Shown: positions 1 to 6,606, counted from the first letter of the stretch. The stretch is 10,803 bases of DNA from Baffinella frigidus (GCA_026770585.1 MU646681.1:11335-22137); one strand, 5' to 3'. Translations and numbers: made by a program. Notes: generated by a model not told the origin, from the letters alone.

Positions 1-670
1 CCCAACCTCCCCCCAATCCCCCCCCGAGAGACGCCAGGCTGGGTGCGGGAGGTGCGGCAGGAGGCGCGGCAGGAGGCACGGCAGGAGGCACGGCAGGAGG
101 CACGGCAGGAGGCACGGCAGGAGGCACGGCGGCTCCAGCTTGCCCGATGTCCTCGACGGACGATGCGATCAAACAGAAGCGGTAGAGGCTTTCGAAAAAG
201 CGCCCTCCCTCATCTTCCGTGACGAGGGTGAACACGAAGAGCCTCTTGCCCACTTGCTGGTACGGAATCTTGCGCTCCAGGATATACCCATTGCGCCCAG
301 GTACACGTTTCTCATCGCGCGATTTGAGTGTTGAGGCCTTGAAGCGATCAAGAAAAATTTTCTTCCCCTGAAGACCTCCGAGGATGCTGAAAGGACCCGC
401 GCAAGCCGGGGAATGGTCGAGGCTTGCGAAGGCCTCGGGAGGTGGGCGGAGACCACTCTCCTTCATGACGAACACTTCGCCGTTTTCGAGCAAGTCCCCA
501 CAGCATGGAATTTTCTCCAGCAGCTTCATGCCCAAAAATTCCCCATTCCCCACGAGCCGTTCTTCTTCGTGCCGGTCGAAAATGAACTGCTGATGTGCGA
601 CGGTCAATTTGCCCGTCACTAGACGCGGCACTGCGTGCGGAGGGCCGGGCCCGGCCCCTCCCATCATCAT
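1..670 (-). CDS. Hypothetical protein, partial (C-terminus beyond left edge), with PPAV repeats
   Basis: I do not recognise this protein family. On the minus strand the frame is open from position 766 to the left edge of the window. The first Met codon is at 670-668 and is one of three consecutive Met codons, giving 223 visible residues and no stop. The frame reads like a soluble protein. It contains PCCGDLLENGEVFV at about residues 55-68, NGYILERKIPYQQVGKRLF at about 127-145 and then LFVFTLVTEDEGGRFFESLY. After that comes a low-complexity tail of PPAV/PPAA repeats (about residues 181-206) encoded by the 12-bp tandem repeat at 55-126, and then a Gly-rich end. No signal peptide or membrane segment is evident. 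The opposite strand also gives ORF-like stretches because its codons lie exactly opposite, but that frame is broken by TGA at 332 and TAG at 620. The true start could lie in an upstream exon. I am fairly confident it is coding; the function is unknown. Confidence 0.62.
   Translation of the reverse strand, partial: MMMGGAGPGPPHAVPRLVTGKLTVAHQQFIFDRHEEERLVGNGEFLGMKLLEKIPCCGDLLENGEVFVMKESGLRPPPEAFASLDHSPACAGPFSILGGLQGKKIFLDRFKASTLKSRDEKRVPGRNGYILERKIPYQQVGKRLFVFTLVTEDEGGRFFESLYRFCLIASSVEDIGQAGAAVPPAVPPAVPPAVPPAVPPAAPPAAPPAPSLASLGGGLGGGW
55..126. repeat. 12-bp tandem repeat, six copies (CGGCAGGAGGCA)
   Basis: Six head-to-tail 12-bp copies, the first ending in G instead of A. The period is a multiple of three, so the reading frame of the minus-strand gene that contains it is preserved. 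It encodes PPAV, or PPAA in the first-listed copy. Copy number could vary between individuals without shifting the frame. Confidence 0.9.
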
Positions 671-699
671 TTTGCGACCTCCTGGTTGACTGATTGCCA

Positions 700-742
700 C
701 GCCCCTTCGAAACAGGCGGTCACCGTCTGTTTCGAAGGGGCG
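700..742. promoter_or_regulatory. Perfect 16-bp inverted repeat upstream of the minus-strand gene
   Basis: The arms 700-715 (CGCCCCTTCGAAACAG) and 727-742 are perfect reverse complements around an 11-bp centre. That centre can itself pair (CGGT with ACCG), so the whole 43 bp can form one long hairpin or cruciform. It lies 30-72 bp upstream of the Met codon at 670 of the minus-strand gene. It could be a binding site, a hairpin in the 5' leader or a small foldback element; the sequence does not say which. Confidence 0.75.
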
Positions 743-767
743 AAACCGGAATATTATATTCCGGTTT
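743..767. promoter_or_regulatory. Perfect 25-bp palindrome with TATA-like centre
   Basis: AAACCGGAATAT at 743-754 and its exact reverse complement at 756-767 flank a single T. It directly abuts the 700-742 inverted repeat with no spacer. The A/T-rich centre (ATATTATAT) lies about 85-90 bp upstream of the proposed Met codon of the minus-strand gene, a plausible position for a core promoter. That role is inference. Confidence 0.7.
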
Positions 768-800
768 TAGTTTTGACCAGTGCCGCTTCCCGTCCCCCTA

Positions 801-991
801 TTGTCGATCTGGGCTTCGCGCGGAATCGAGGTCAGGTAATTTCCCAAAAAATGGACTTTTATGCTATCTTAGGCATGGTTTTTATCTCAAAATAGCATCT
901 CCCACCCATAAGATGACACAAAAAGACAAAAAAATGAAAAAATGTTGCTGACCTGACCTCGATTTTTTCCGCGCGGAGCCCAGATCGACAA
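801..991. mobile_element. MITE-like element, 191 bp, with TA target-site duplication
   Basis: Terminal inverted repeats of about 37-41 bp lie at 801-837 and 951-991. They begin TTGTCGATCTGGGCT and differ by one substitution and a four-A insertion in the right arm. Both ends are directly flanked by TA (799-800 and 992-993), the target duplication typical of Tc1/mariner-type elements. The roughly 110-bp A/T-rich interior carries no transposase, so this would be a non-autonomous element. The identical ends suggest fairly recent insertion. It sits in the region upstream of the minus-strand gene. Confidence 0.8.
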
Positions 992-1110
992 TACCACCAG
1001 CCCTCACAGCGAGACCAAATGCCTTGATTTCGGACGTGTGACCCAGGCACATTTAGGGCTTTAAAACATTGTATCCCGGGGTGTCACGTCCACAATATGT
1101 AAAAAAAGGA

Positions 1111-1172
1111 GTTGACTACACGCGACCTGGGTGACGTGACCGGTCACGTCCTGCTCGTCGCGTGTAGTAAAC
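1111..1172. repeat. Symmetric nested palindrome (cruciform-capable)
   Basis: An 18-bp perfect palindrome, GACGTGACCGGTCACGTC (1133-1150), lies at the exact centre of a larger inverted repeat. The outer arms 1111-1126 and 1157-1172 match at 15 of 16 positions (12 of 12 in the core ACTACACGCGAC). Six unpaired bases lie on each side of the inner palindrome, so the structure is symmetric about 1141/1142. TCACGTCC also occurs nearby at about 1083 and 1249. Confidence 0.8.
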
Positions 1173-1209
1173 TTGAGAAAAGAGTCGTGCGAAAAACAAA
1201 TGGTGGTTG

Positions 1210-1262
1210 GGTCCTGGTCACGGATCAGGACACGGGTCCAACACCTGATCACGTCCGGACCC
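1210..1262. repeat. Imperfect inverted repeat
   Basis: GGGTCC and GGACCC form outer arms, and GATCAGG (about 1223) with CCTGATC (about 1244) form inner arms, separated by unpaired stretches. The segment also holds direct repeats of GTCCTG/GGTCC. It is part of the same palindrome-rich stretch as 1111-1172. Confidence 0.5.
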
Positions 1263-1351
1263 TGGTACAGGACTTTTAAATTAAAACGTTTTTGTCATCC
1301 AGGTGAATCCGAGATCTCAGAATCGAGGAATTGGTCTTGCCGTGAGGGTTA

Positions 1352-1840
1352 GTGGTAACACCTCACACCAAACCCCTAACCCCTACCCCTAACATAAGGC
1401 ATCTCACCTCACCCCCCCACATAATCCCTCTCACCTTGTGGGGTATCTGTGGCTGGAGCTTTTATACTTCAACCATGGGATACCATGAGCCTCAGAACAA
1501 GGCTGACTTGGGTTCGGTGTGTGCGCGAGCGTGTACCCACTTGGGACTCCTCAAACACCCCAAGAGAGCCACCCTTTATCCCCTCTTCACGGGCCTCTGC
1601 ACTGGAGAGCTCAACGCGATCGGAAAGCAAAAATGCTTTCTCTGCAGTCCTTTCTACGGAAGGGCGTGTCGTTGGCATATGTTCGGCGAAATTAAAACCT
1701 AAAGGACCTAAAGGATCAGGAGAGACGGGCGGGGTGGTTCCGGTGCAGAACCAGTTCCGGTGTCGGCCTATGTTGGGAGCTCGAAGAACCTAAAGGACCT
1801 AAAGGTGCCTTTAATAGTTGGGCAGCGAGAGCCGTCATTC
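1352..1840. other. Unassigned sequence, no supported gene
   Basis: About 490 bp with no recognisable gene. A short C-rich telomere-like run (CCCCTAACCCCTA) lies at about 1373-1396. A 19-bp direct repeat, AACCTAAAGGACCTAAAGG, occurs at 1696-1714 and 1787-1805. Overlapping ORFs of 69-116 codons exist on both strands, but none has recognisable motifs, and the longest starts inside the telomere-like run. Confidence 0.5.
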
Positions 1841-1930
1841 CTGGCTACTTATTATGGCTGCTAAGTGGACCTCGCCCAGAGGTCCGCTCTCACACTCCCT
1901 CGCACGAAGAGAGTGAGACCTTTGTTACCA
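1841..1930. repeat. 90-bp dispersed repeat R1, copy A, with conserved hairpin
   Basis: Matches 2464-2553 over about 90 bp, most strongly from AAGTGGACCTCG to CTCACACTCCCT. It holds the hairpin AGTGGACCTC/GAGGTCCGCT (10 bp including one G-T pair) with loop GCCCA at 1874-1878. The stem is identical in the two copies while the loop differs. It could be a small structured RNA or an element end; no family is recognised. Confidence 0.65.
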
Positions 1931-2052
1931 GGGCACATCCAACGGCAGCGGTCGTGTCGGCATTCATCAAGGACTCTCTCTCTGCTACGCGAGGCGTACC
2001 TCATAACTGGCGAGTAATTCCAGATTTATATGAGCAACTAACTAGGCATATT

Positions 2053-2240
2053 TAAACTAGTAACTGGTTCATGGCTGGGAACTCAGCTCATCCTTAATGA
2101 GTTGAGCCAGTATCATGAATCATTAGTTTGTTAATGAGTTGAGCCTTAATGAGCCAATCCAATGGTTTTGAGAATCCTTAATGAGTTGAGTTGAGCCGTT
2201 GAGCCGTTGGCTCATTAAGGCTCATTAGGCTCATTCAGGA
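2053..2240. repeat. Cluster of CCTTAATGAGTTGAGCC motifs, direct and inverted
   Basis: Forward copies lie at 2092-2108, 2131-2145, 2144-2155 and 2176-2196. Inverted copies lie at 2209-2220 (GGCTCATTAAGG) and 2221-2239 (degenerate). CCTTAATGAGCC at 2144-2155 and GGCTCATTAAGG at 2209-2220 are perfect reverse complements, so several alternative hairpins are possible. No coding potential is seen. Confidence 0.7.
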
Positions 2241-2463
2241 TTCGGTGCCAAAAGGCGGCAGCGTGAAGTGGGAATTTCCGTGCATGTACGAAGGGGTGGA
2301 GTAGTAACTTGGTGGTGCTAGATGTACATGTACCAGATAACTGCGGTTCATGGATGTGATGGGCAAGGGCGCGAACTTCAGTGTAAAGCAACTCATGCCG
2401 AGAGAGAGCTCCGAGAGAGTCCTTCAGTGGGTCTTGCTAAAACCTAGCATAGTTGGCTAATCG
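2241..2463. other. Unassigned sequence
   Basis: Between the TTAATGAG cluster and the second R1 copy I see no gene, RNA gene or clear repeat. The only features are a short GAGAGAGAGCTCCGAGAGAG purine-rich stretch near 2401-2420 and a self-complementary TGTACATGTACC near 2322. Confidence 0.4.
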
Positions 2464-2553
2464 CTGGCTACGTGTTTCTACTTTCGAAGTGGACCTCGCC
2501 TAAGAGGTCCGCTCTCACACTCCCTGGCACCAAGAGAGAGACTTGTATTACTT
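2464..2553. repeat. 90-bp dispersed repeat R1, copy B
   Basis: Second copy of the repeat at 1841-1930. The hairpin arms GGACCTC (2491-2497) and GAGGTCC (2504-2510) are unchanged, while the loop is six bases (GCCTAA) instead of five. Both copies continue into CTCTCACACTCCCT, followed by an AAGAGAG run, and both are preceded by CTGGCTAC. Confidence 0.65.
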
Positions 2554-2694
2554 CCAAGACGCACGGCATGTACGCCCCCCCACCGATGCTGGTTTTGAGT
2601 AGGGACGACGACAGAGGTCACGTGCACTCTACACGTTGCGTACGAAGTGAGACAGGGGCTCACACAGGCTACGCCACAGCATCACCCAAAAAGC

Positions 2695-2864
2695 GCGCCC
2701 AGAACATAGAGAGAGGTCCAGGAGAAGAGCCCCCCCCCCCTTCTCCTGCATCCTACAGTAGGCCACCACCTAGGACCCTAGGGTGGTCCCAGGGGGAAAG
2801 CGTGATCTTGAATTCGAGATGCCCCTGTTGAGAGAGGGGCGAGGCTGCCGGAGAGACGGGTCCA
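2695..2864. repeat. Long dispersed repeat R2, copy A, with poly-C tract
   Basis: Aligns with 3564-3760. Shared blocks in order are: TAGAGAGAGGTC; an 11-base C run (2730-2740); TCCTACAGTAGGCCA; CACCTAGGACC...CTAGGGTG; GATGCCCCTGT; and GCCGGAGAGACGG. The C run sits in the loop of a short GGAGAA/TTCTCC hairpin. The block is full of CTAG-centred palindromes. No gene is supported. Confidence 0.75.
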
Positions 2865-2871
2865 AAGGTCT

Positions 2872-2929
2872 GGGGATACAGCCCTGTGTGTAAAGTCACT
2901 CCGGTCATCCTACACGGGGCTGTATCCCC
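2872..2929. repeat. 19-bp-arm inverted repeat (GGGGATACAGCCC)
   Basis: Arms 2872-2890 and 2911-2929 pair at 17 of 19 positions, with the outermost 13 perfect, around a 20-base loop. This strong hairpin lies directly after R2 copy A. It could be a transcript-level structure or a small foldback element. Confidence 0.75.
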
Positions 2930-3563
2930 GGAAGAAGAGCCGTGAGAGACCTTTATTAAGCTACAGGTACAGGCCTACCGTAGGGTCCTAGGGGGGGTGC
3001 GCCTCCTTTTGCGCGAGTAACCCCTGTATGGCACAGCAGCTCCACAGGGGTACCTCGCTCATGAGAAACCGCCCCCCCCCCTCGGACCACCATAGGGCCC
3101 TAGGCACAGGCCTACCGTAGGGTCCTAGCTAGGGGGAGGCACTTTCATACGAGCGAGGTACCCCTGCAGACAGCACAGAGGCTGTTTCGAAGCAGCTCCT
3201 AGCCACTTCGCAGCCACTGGTGCCTTGGGGAATCGGTCCATCTAACCGATTCCCGTACAAATTGCAAATCCTTGCGCCATTAACGCGACCCATCTTCCCC
3301 GGAAATCCTCCGGGGGGAAGATTGGTGTCGGTCACTTGTGATTATCCCCTATGTGCCTGTAGGCTCGTACGCCCTGCGGTAGGGCCCTAGGACCTGTCTA
3401 GGGCGAGTCAGGGTGAATATTCACCCTATGGGCACCTAAGGGTATCCTTCAAGTGGCGAGTAGGCTCATACGCCCTACCGTAGGGCCCTAGGACCTGCCT
3501 AGGACCTCTTGGCGGTCAATTTCGACCGCCTCGCCACTTAAGGGTATACATGTGAGTGGAGAG
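2930..3563. repeat. Palindrome-dense block with CCTACCGTAGGG(T/C)CCTAGG motif
   Basis: No gene is seen. The motif GGCCTACCGTAGGGTCCTAG occurs at 2972 and 3109, and related forms occur at 3371-3392 and 3471-3492. A direct repeat of about 44 bp (GTAGGCTC.TACGCCCT...GGACCTG) lies at 3358-3401 and 3460-3504. Further hairpins are: GCGAG..ACCCCTGT near 3013-3058; GGGAATCGGT/ACCGATTCCC (10-bp perfect arms) near 3229-3255; ATCTTCCCC/GGGGAAGAT near 3291-3321; AGGGTGAATATTCACCCT (18-bp perfect palindrome) near 3409-3426; and AAGTGGCGAG/CTCGCCACTT (3450-3459 with 3531-3540) enclosing GGCGGTC/GACCGCC. Poly-C occurs at 3072-3081. Confidence 0.75.
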
Positions 3564-3760
3564 AGCGCAGGACGTAGAGAGAGGTCAAGCAGAGGAGCCC
3601 CCCCCCCCTCTCCCGCACCCTACAGTAGGCCAACACCTAGGACCATCTAGGACCCTAGGGTGATCCCAGTGGGGGGGCGTGTTTTTAAATTGGAGGTGCC
3701 CCTGTAGAGAGGGAGGGGTCAAGGAGGCGAGGGGCGAGGTTGCCCGGAGAGACGGTTCCA
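3564..3760. repeat. Long dispersed repeat R2, copy B
   Basis: Second copy of 2695-2864, with the same block order and an 11-base C run at 3598-3608. It carries an extra GACCATCTAG insertion in the CTAG-rich part and extra bases after GCCCCTGTAGAGAGGG. The two copies enclose the palindrome-dense block, so the region may have arisen by duplication of one palindromic element. Confidence 0.75.
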
Positions 3761-4210
3761 GAAGCGCCGCGGGAGCCCGCCTGCCTGCGCTTTGGGGGTG
3801 GGCGTTTAGGGTGTGGTGGTTAGGGTTGAGGAGGGTGGGGTTTGAGGATCGTTCGGGGGTTCGGGACTAGGGTTTGGGAGATTGGGAGTAGGGTTTGGGG
3901 ATGAGGGTCAAGGGTGTGGGATTTGGTGTCCATGGATACGATTTGAGGACACGGGTTGAGAGTTTGGAGCTCAGGGTTTTGCCCGTTGGGGGTTCGGGGT
4001 GCGATTTAGGGTGAGAGTACAGGGTGAAATGGTAGAGGTTACGGTAGAGGTTGCGGGGGAGACACTGGCGGCAGTGCCACCGCAGGGTCCAAGGCCACGC
4101 AAACCCGTAGCCCCCATGGTTTAGGGTCTAAGGATATCGGTTGAGTGTTTAGAGTATAGGGAGTAGGTGTTTGGGTTTAGGTGTTTGGGTTTAGGGTGAG
4201 GGTTTAGGGT

Positions 4211-4285
4211 GCGGGGGAGAGCCTGGCGGCAACGCCAGTTGATTGTTGCTGTCACCCCCGCCATTCCGCTTGCGACCGGAACCTG
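4211..4285. other. Structured island in telomere-like array with GCAA-loop hairpin
   Basis: CTGGCG at 4223-4228 pairs perfectly with CGCCAG at 4233-4238 around GCAA, a GNRA-type tetraloop if transcribed. A related island lies at about 4049-4090 (GCGGGGGAGACACTGGCGGC, then AGTGCCA), so the pair is a diverged duplicate. The tail shares CCGCCAT.C.GC...CGAC.GGAACCTG with the island at 4540-4570. Confidence 0.5.
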
Positions 4286-4559
4286 TTTAGGGCTTAGGAT
4301 TCAGGGTTTGGAGATCAGGGTCTGGGGTTGAGGGTTTAGGGTTTAGGGTTTATGGTTTAGGGTCAAGGGTTTATAGTTTAGGGATTCGGGTCTGGGGTTA
4401 AGGGTTAAGAGTCTAGGGTTTAGGGTTTGGGGATTAGTGTCTGGGGTTAGGGGTATAGGGTTTAGGGTTTAGGGTTTAGGGTTTAGGTTTTAGGTTTTAG
4501 GGTTTAGGGTTTAGGATTTAGGGTTTAGGGTTTAATGTTTCCCGCCATCCAGCTGGCGA

Positions 4560-4582
4560 CAGGAACCTGCCGAAGGTTCCTG
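4560..4582. other. Perfect hairpin CAGGAACCT/AGGTTCCTG
   Basis: Nine-bp perfect arms (4560-4568 and 4574-4582) surround GCCGA, within the third short island of the heptamer array. A weaker GCGAAC/GTTCGC pairing follows at about 4587-4610. Confidence 0.6.
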
Positions 4583-4893
4583 CCGAGCGAACACGTGGGC
4601 ACGGGTTCGCGGCAAGGGTTCAGGGTTTAGGGTGTGGGGTTTGGGGTTTACTGCTCGAGAATAGGGTTGCGGGGTGTACTGTTCGCCCCCTCATGGTGAA
4701 TCGGAGGCGCTCACTGCCACGCCTTTAGGGTTTAGGGTTCAGGGTTTAGGGTTTAGGGTGTAGGGTGTAGGGTGTAGGGTGTAGGGTTTAGGGTTTGGGG
4801 TTTAGGGTTTAGGGTTGACCGGCACAGCTTGCAGGGTCCAGGACCAGAGGTTTGTCGGGACTTGCACGCACATCCTGCTCACAGGTTGTGCGG

Positions 4894-4897
<4 letters not shown>

Positions 4898-4948
<51 letters not shown>
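4898..4948. repeat. (AG)n microsatellite, 51 bp
   Basis: Uninterrupted AG dinucleotides follow GGTATC in tandem unit 1 and end at AACCCTGCCCACAGG. Confidence 0.97.
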
Positions 4949-4952
<4 letters not shown>

Positions 4953-5097
4953 CTGCCCACAGGGTGGAGAGAGAGACCTTTATTTGTAAAGTTGACAGGT
5001 TTGTACCACAGACCCGTGCTGTTAACTTGTGGATGGTTCAGGATCAGAGGTTCGTCGGGAATTGCACGCACATCCTGCACACAGGCTGTGAGGTATC

Positions 5098-5099
<2 letters not shown>

Positions 5100-5160
<61 letters not shown>
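5100..5160. repeat. (AG)n microsatellite, 61 bp
   Basis: Thirty uninterrupted GA units in tandem unit 2, at the homologous site to the first GA run and likewise followed by CCCTGCCCACAGG. Confidence 0.97.
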
Positions 5161-5162
<2 letters not shown>

Positions 5163-5347
5163 CTGCCCACAGGTTATGAGGTATCAGTAAAGTTGACAGG
5201 TTTGGGGAATGTCAACTTGTGGATAGTCACTAAGGTGAGCACTTGCACGTACACCCTGCAAACAGGTTGTGAGGTATCAGTACTAAAGTTGACAAGTTTC
5301 AAGTTGACAAGTTTGTACCACGCACCCGGGATGTCAACTTGTGGATA

Positions 5348-5960
5348 AATTAGTTTAGGGTTCAGGGGTTGGGAGTTCGGATTTAGGATTTTGGGTTAAG
5401 GTTAGGGGCGAGTGTTGAGTGTTGAGGGATTAGGGTTTCGGGTGGATATTTCAAAGGAGTTGGTCCAATCGCCGCAGTTAGCACCCTTGAGATTCAAGGT
5501 TGACCAGTCCGCGAGGGGGGGGGGGCAGAGGTAGGGGTTCAGGAGGAAATGTAAGGATCAGCGTTCGGTGTTTAGGGTTTAGGGTTAAGGCTGCAGGGTT
5601 TACAATAGGGTTTAGGGTTCAGGGTTCACAGAGGGGTTAAGTGTTCAGGTTTCAGGGTTTACAGTAGAATTGAGGGTTCAGGGTTCACAATAGGGTGTGG
5701 GGTTAGGACCTGTGAGCGGGGGCAGCGGGAGGGGGGCCAGCGGTAGGGATCGAGGAAGCAGTGTAAGTTTGAGGGTTCAGGCTTCAGGGTCCAGGGTTGA
5801 GTGTTCAGGGTTTAGTGTTGAGGGCTTCGGGCTTCGGGTTCAGGGTCGAGTGCTCAGGGCTTAGGGTTTAGGGTTTACAGTAGGGTTTAGGGTTTCGTGT
5901 TTAGGGTTTCGGGTTTAGGGTTTAGGGTTGAAGGTTTACCAGTGAGCGAGGGAGGGGGGC
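5348..5960 (+). repeat. Degenerate telomere-like array with a three-copy G-rich insert
   Basis: TTTAGGG/TTCAGGG/TTGAGGG variants throughout. A 50-60-bp block (GTGAGCGAGGGAGGGGGGCC, then AGCGGTAGGG.T.GAGGA) recurs at about 5507-5560, 5709-5769 and 5939-5990, spaced 200-230 bp apart. This suggests a larger decayed tandem unit of that period. No gene is supported. Confidence 0.85.
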
Positions 5961-5986
5961 CAGCGGTAGGGGTTGAGGAGGCGGAA

Positions 5987-6049
5987 GAAGACATTGACGA
6001 CTTTCCTCGCGAATTGGCCGGATGGGAACAGTCTGTCCATCACCTGTCC
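5987..6049 (-). pseudogene. Exon-like minus-strand fragment with QVMDRLFPSGQF motif
   Basis: On the minus strand this reads GQVMDRLFPSGQF followed by ARKVVNVF, with no stop. Related minus-strand peptides occur at 6181-6211 (QVMDTLFP), 6421-6456 (KVVERLFPSGQH), 7151-7180 and 7420-7455 (QVLHRLSSPGGP). Flanks are telomere-like or microsatellite. It is either a duplicated exon or a fragment of a decayed gene. The family is not recognised. Confidence 0.4.
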
Positions 6050-6078
6050 AGTGATTCAGGGTTTGTTCAGGACACATG

Positions 6079-6174
6079 CGAGAGAGTGAGAGCGCGCGTG
6101 AGAGATAGACAGAGAGAGAGACAGAGTGTGTGTGTGTGTGTGTGCGTGTCTCTGTGTGTGAGAGACAGAGAGTA
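6079..6174. repeat. Compound GA/GT microsatellite
   Basis: GAGAGA, GCGC, (GA)n, then TGTGTGTGTG and GAGACAGAGAG. Low complexity, no coding value. Confidence 0.9.
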
Positions 6175-6180
6175 AGTGGG

Positions 6181-6211
6181 GGAACAGTGTGTCCATCACC
6201 TGGTTCGTCAT
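6181..6211 (-). pseudogene. Exon-like fragment, second LFP-motif copy
   Basis: The plus strand GGAACAGTGTGTCCATCACCTGG repeats GGAACAGTCTGTCCATCACCTG at 6025-6046. On the minus strand it gives NQVMDTLFP. It is short and ends within the microsatellite, so it looks like a relic. Confidence 0.35.
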
Positions 6212-6275
6212 TAGGGTTTCGGGGTTAGGGTCTAGGAATTAGGGTGTAGGGTGTGGGAATTAGGCTTCCGGGCAA

Positions 6276-6336
6276 GAGCGAGCGAGCGAGCGAGCGAGCG
6301 AGCGATATATATACATACATACATACATATATATAT

Positions 6337-6378
<42 letters not shown>

Positions 6379-6411
6379 TGTGTGTGTGAGTGTGTGTGCG
6401 AGAGAGAGCGA
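6276..6411. repeat. Compound microsatellite: (GCGA)n, (TA/CATA)n, (AG)n, (GT)n
   Basis: Four different simple repeats sit end to end: GCGA (about 6276-6304), TATA/CATACATA (6305-6337), AG (6339-6373), then GTGTGTGAGTGTG and GAGAGAGCG. Frames through it are artefacts. Confidence 0.95.
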
Positions 6412-6420
6412 AGGGAGTGT

Positions 6421-6456
6421 TGTCCCGAGGGGAACAGCCTCTCCACAACCTTTGTG
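6421..6456 (-). pseudogene. Exon-like fragment with KVVERLFPSGQ
   Basis: Minus strand reads TKVVERLFPSGQHSL, closely matching QVMDRLFPSGQF at 5987-6049. The shared residues V..RLFPSGQ across separated copies, despite differing codons, are the reason to treat this as coding-derived. Confidence 0.4.
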
Positions 6457-6477
6457 GCGGTGTAGGTAGGGGGTGTT

Positions 6478-6606
6478 GACGGTTCAGGGTGCAGGGGTTA
6501 GGGTATAGGGTGTAGGGTATAGGGTTCAGGGTTCAGGTTTTGTGGTTCAGGTTTGGGGGGTTGGGATTTGTCGTTTGTCGTTTGGGGTTCAGGGTTTAGG
6601 GTTAAC
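6478..6606 (+). repeat. Telomere-like variants (TATAGGG, TGTAGGG, TTCAGGG)
   Basis: Heptamer-register variants of TTTAGGG, followed by TCGTTTGTCGTTTGGGG. No gene. Confidence 0.8.

Larger units (their letters stand above)
3780..4827 (+). repeat. Degenerate telomere-like array, G-rich strand on top (TTTAGGG)
   Basis: Over 1 kb of TTTAGGG and variants (TGTAGGG, TTTGGGG, TTGAGGG, TTCAGGG). The cleanest runs are near 4456-4535 and 4726-4815, the latter including four consecutive TGTAGGG units. Non-repeat islands interrupt it at about 4050-4125, 4211-4285 and 4540-4620. No gene is supported, and ORFs here are products of the heptamer. Confidence 0.9.
4828..5347. repeat. Three tandem units of about 125-205 bp carrying GA microsatellites
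   Basis: The units start at about 4828, 5037 and 5222. The shared order is: CAGG(A/T).CAGAGGTT.GTCGGGA; TTGCACG(C/T)ACA(T/C)CCTGC; ACAGG.TGTG.GGTATCA; AAAGTTGACA(G/A)GTTTG; and GT(C/T)AACTTGTGGAT. Units 1 and 2 contain long GA runs at the same internal site, directly after GGTATCA; unit 3 has none. Within units, AAGTTGACA and TGTCAACTT form a hairpin (5190-5198 with 5210-5218). The frames that read RERERE across this block are artefacts of the microsatellite. Confidence 0.85.

Noticed and set aside
140-622. Plus-strand frames in the first 620 bp (one reading LLHDEHFAVFEQVPTAWNFL)
   Set aside because: They lie codon-opposite to the longer minus-strand frame and are broken by TGA and TAG, while the minus frame is uninterrupted for 766 bp and explains the PPAV repeat.
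1060-1270. A second TIR transposon around the nested palindromes
   Set aside because: The A/T-rich ends at about 1060 and 1275 are only vaguely alike and no target-site duplication could be found.
1352-1793. Two overlapping plus-strand ORFs of 114-116 codons and a minus ORF of 69 codons
   Set aside because: No recognisable motif or composition signal; the first starts in telomere-like sequence and the frames overlap each other, so none is supported over the others.
2241-2463. tRNA, 5S rRNA or snRNA gene
   Set aside because: I looked for a T-loop type GTTCRANYC sequence with matching arms and for 5S landmarks across the gene-poor left half and found none.
2930-3563. CRISPR-like array
   Set aside because: The palindromic motifs are unevenly spaced and vary in sequence, there are no unique spacers of constant length, and the context is eukaryotic.
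4815-5348. A 177-codon plus-strand frame with long RERERE stretches
   Set aside because: It exists only because two GA microsatellites have no stops in these frames; the rest is the tandem unit read through.
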